Shown here piece by piece: positions 8,333 to 10,011 of a stretch of 10,011 nucleotides of DNA; the first letter of the stretch is position 1; each line of letters begins with the position of its first letter. The stretch is from assembly GCA_902768605.1 (NCBI GenBank), contig CACXLY010000083.1, positions 1 through 10,011 on the forward strand. The letters run 5' to 3'. This stretch comes from an uncultured Bacteroidales bacterium (GTDB lineage: Bacteria; Bacteroidota; Bacteroidia; Bacteroidales; Bacteroidaceae). The notes beneath the pieces were generated by a model. The model had not been told where the DNA came from. It made no database searches and saw only the letters and a list, made by a program, of their open reading frames with translations. The translations under genes and the position numbers were made by a program.

Positions 8333-9811
8333 TTACTGGGGACGGCTGTAGTTTGGCGCCTCGCTGGTGATGGTGACGTCGTGGGGATGGCTTTCCTGCA
8401 CGCCGGCATTGGTGATGCGTACGAACTTGGCGTTGTGCAGGTCGTCGATGGTGGCTGCACCGCAGTAGCCCATGCCGCTCCTGAGACCGCCGATGAGCTG
8501 GTAGATGACTTCCTGGACGGAGCCTTTGTAGGGCACGCGGCCTGCGATGCCTTCGGGCACGAGCTTCTTCGTGTCCTTTACGTTCCCCTGGAAGTAGCGG
8601 TCTTTCGAGCCGCACTCCATTGCTTCGAGCGAGCCCATGCCGCGATAGCTCTTGAACTTACGGCCGTTGTAGATGATGGTGTCGCCGGGGCTCTCTTCCG
8701 TTCCGGCCACGAGCGAGCCTATCATCACGCTGTAGCCGCCTGCTGCGAGTGCCTTCACGACGTCGCCGCTATAGCGCAGTCCGCCGTCGGCGATGAGGGG
8801 CACGTCGGTCCCCTGAAGTGCCATGGCCACGTCATAGACGGCGCTGAGCTGGGGCACGCCTACGCCGGCCACGACGCGCGTGGTGCAGATGCTGCCGGGG
8901 CCGATGCCGACCTTGATGCCGTCGGCGCCTGCCTCGACGAGCATCTTGGCTGCTTCACCCGTGGCGACGTTGCCGACGACGATGTCGACGCCGGGGAACA
9001 TCTGCTTGGCTTCCTTGAGTTTCTCCACGACGAACTTGCTGTGGCCGTGGGCTGTGTCGATGACGATGGCGTCGACGTCGGCCTCGACGAGGGCCTTGAT
9101 GCGGTCGAGGGTGTCGGGCGTGACACCTACGCCGGCAGCCACGCGCAGTCGTCCCTTGCTGTCCTTGCAGGCCATGGGCTTGTCCTTCGCCTTCGTGATG
9201 TCCTTGTAGGTGATGAGGCCGATGAGCTTGTTGTCGTCGTCGAGGACGGGAAGCTTTTCTATCTTGTTCTCCTGCAAAATCTTAGCCGCAGCGCCGAGGT
9301 CCGTCTGGACGTGCGTGGTGACAAGGTTCTCGCTCGTCATCACCTCGTCGACGGGGCGGTCGATGTTCTGCTCGAAGCGGAGGTCGCGATTGGTGACGAT
9401 GCCTTTCAGATGGCGTTCGTCGTCGACGACCGGGATGCCGCCGATGTGGTATTCAGCCATCAGCTCGAGCGCGTCGCGCACACTGCTGCCCAGTTTTATC
9501 GTAATGGGGTCATAGATCATGCCGTTCTCGGCACGCTTCACGATGGCTACCTGCCGGGCCTGCTCCTCGATGCTCATATTCTTGTGTATCACGCCGATGC
9601 CGCCTTCTCGGGCAATGGCGATGGCCATCGTCGCCTCGGTGACGGTGTCCATTGCTGCCGTCACGAAGGGAATCTTCAGAGCGATGTGGCGAGAGAACCG
9701 CGTTTCGAGCGATACGGTGCGGGGGAGAACCTCGGAGTAGCCGGGAACCAAGAGGACGTCGTCGTAGGTGAGACCGTCCATCACAATCTTGTCTGCAATA
9801 AATGATACCAT
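8333..9811 (-). CDS. guaB: Inosine-5'-monophosphate dehydrogenase
   Basis: This cytoplasmic enzyme oxidises IMP to XMP with NAD+, the committed step of guanine nucleotide synthesis. The 492-residue product has the (beta/alpha)8 barrel interrupted by two CBS domains at about 95-210. The catalytic loop [11 protein letters not shown] is at 302-312 with the nucleophile Cys309. Other conserved parts are DTAHGHS (252-258), [10 protein letters not shown] (341-350), GMGSLEAM (391-398) and the flap [11 protein letters not shown] (420-430). Length matches the bacterial family. I chose ATG 9809-9811 ([18 protein letters not shown]); the frame stays open to a TTG at 9847, but that lies upstream of the predicted promoter -7 box and would add an unlikely N-terminal extension. 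It is the first gene of the series and has its own promoter box. Confidence 0.97.
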   Translation of the reverse strand: MVSFIADKIVMDGLTYDDVLLVPGYSEVLPRTVSLETRFSRHIALKIPFVTAAMDTVTEATMAIAIAREGGIGVIHKNMSIEEQARQVAIVKRAENGMIYDPITIKLGSSVRDALELMAEYHIGGIPVVDDERHLKGIVTNRDLRFEQNIDRPVDEVMTSENLVTTHVQTDLGAAAKILQENKIEKLPVLDDDNKLIGLITYKDITKAKDKPMACKDSKGRLRVAAGVGVTPDTLDRIKALVEADVDAIVIDTAHGHSKFVVEKLKEAKQMFPGVDIVVGNVATGEAAKMLVEAGADGIKVGIGPGSICTTRVVAGVGVPQLSAVYDVAMALQGTDVPLIADGGLRYSGDVVKALAAGGYSVMIGSLVAGTEESPGDTIIYNGRKFKSYRGMGSLEAMECGSKDRYFQGNVKDTKKLVPEGIAGRVPYKGSVQEVIYQLIGGLRSGMGYCGAATIDDLHNAKFVRITNAGVQESHPHDVTITSEAPNYSRPQ

Positions 9812-9836
9812 AACCTTATAATAAAATTTTTGCGTG

Positions 9837-9844
9837 CAAAGATA
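9837..9844 (-). promoter_or_regulatory. Bacteroidetes-type promoter -7 box for guaB
   Basis: The minus strand reads TATCTTTG, an exact match to the Bacteroidetes primary-sigma -7 consensus TAnnTTTG. It lies 25 bases upstream of the chosen guaB start, giving an expected leader of roughly 20 nt. A -33 TTTG is not evident at the usual distance. Upstream there is a T7 run directly before the box and a run of six G (9869-9874) near where the -33 region would end. It is the only such box I found in any intergenic space of the window, which suggests it drives the genes downstream as well. Confidence 0.6.
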
Positions 9845-10011
9845 CAAAAAAATCGTTTAGGTTGTACGCCCCCCTGCTAGTTTTTTTCCTTTATTAGTAC
9901 ATTATATATTAATTTAAGCAATGATATAGTAGTTGGCACGCTTTTCGGATAAGTGTAAGAGCTTAGTTGAGGAAAGATGAAGGCTGAAAGCCTGATAAGA
10001 ATACAGGCGGG
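9845..10011. other. AT-rich upstream region, no established gene
   Basis: These 167 bases turn from GC-rich coding to AT-rich sequence. On the + strand an ATG at 9977-9979, with AGGA three bases before it, opens a frame to the window end (11 codons). On the minus strand two frames are open from the edge, one to a TAA at 9914-9916 and one to a TAG at 9877-9879, so a gene could also end here. None has enough sequence to be called. A perfect hairpin at 9981-9993 (AGGCT/AGCCT with a 3-nt loop) has the same geometry as the small hairpins at the left edge. Confidence 0.4.

Noticed and set aside
3813..9805. Very long open frames on the + strand opposite ostA-like, surA, ppiC and guaB (up to more than 500 codons).
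   Set aside because: They are mirror frames of well-supported minus-strand genes. They stay open because the real genes rarely use TTA, CTA or TCA codons in that phase. Their translations are rich in V, H, L and D with no recognisable motif.
9812..9847. A guaB start at the in-frame TTG (9845-9847), giving a 504-residue protein.
   Set aside because: It would lie upstream of the promoter -7 box and adds residues unlike the IMPDH N-terminus; [14 protein letters not shown] is the expected family start.
9869..9874. A run of six C (+ strand) near the guaB promoter as a phase-variation switch.
   Set aside because: Six bases is short for frequent slippage, and the position relative to a -33 element is uncertain because no clear -33 box is seen.

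Overview
The window looks like a chromosomal segment from a Bacteroidales bacterium, probably of the Prevotella/Bacteroides group. Three things point there: the gene set (IMP dehydrogenase, two periplasmic parvulin foldases, a Bacteroidetes-type OstA-like protein, a small C-terminally anchored membrane protein, MutL), a promoter -7 box of the TAnnTTTG type, and start codons preceded by A/T-rich leaders without a clear Shine-Dalgarno sequence. The genus is inferred, not proven. Coding DNA is fairly GC-rich, while the flanks are AT-rich.

All seven genes are on the minus strand and are read from right to left: guaB (8333-9811), a PpiC/PpiD-like foldase (6857-8275), a SurA-like foldase (5435-6790), an OstA-like LPS-transport protein (3597-5438), a 97-residue membrane protein (3301-3594), mutL (1392-3239) and trpS (255-1343). 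Spacing is -4 to 66 bp. The only convincing promoter box lies just upstream of guaB, and a weak terminator candidate lies after trpS, so one long transcript is plausible. The middle three or four genes form an outer-membrane biogenesis block: foldases for exported proteins plus an OstA-fold lipopolysaccharide-transport protein. They are flanked by housekeeping genes for GTP synthesis, mismatch repair and tryptophan charging.

The most unusual feature is a set of six short tandem arrays, all with a 9-bp period. Four of them almost fill the four real intercistronic gaps (guaB/ppiC, ppiC/surA, 97-aa gene/mutL, mutL/trpS). The other two lie in frame inside genes, in the MutL interdomain linker and at the OstA C-terminus. 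The two tight junctions (a 4-nt overlap and a 2-nt gap) carry none. The units differ between loci but align, in the same orientation relative to transcription, to a loose pattern NGGNYTNWN on the + strand. This looks like one process or element class acting at many sites.

The left edge (1-100) carries a second kind of repeat: small perfect hairpins with three-nucleotide loops and compensated stem changes, around a G5/C5 hairpin, and starting with a partial 23-bp tandem duplication. The right edge (9845-10011) is AT-rich and has no gene that I can establish.
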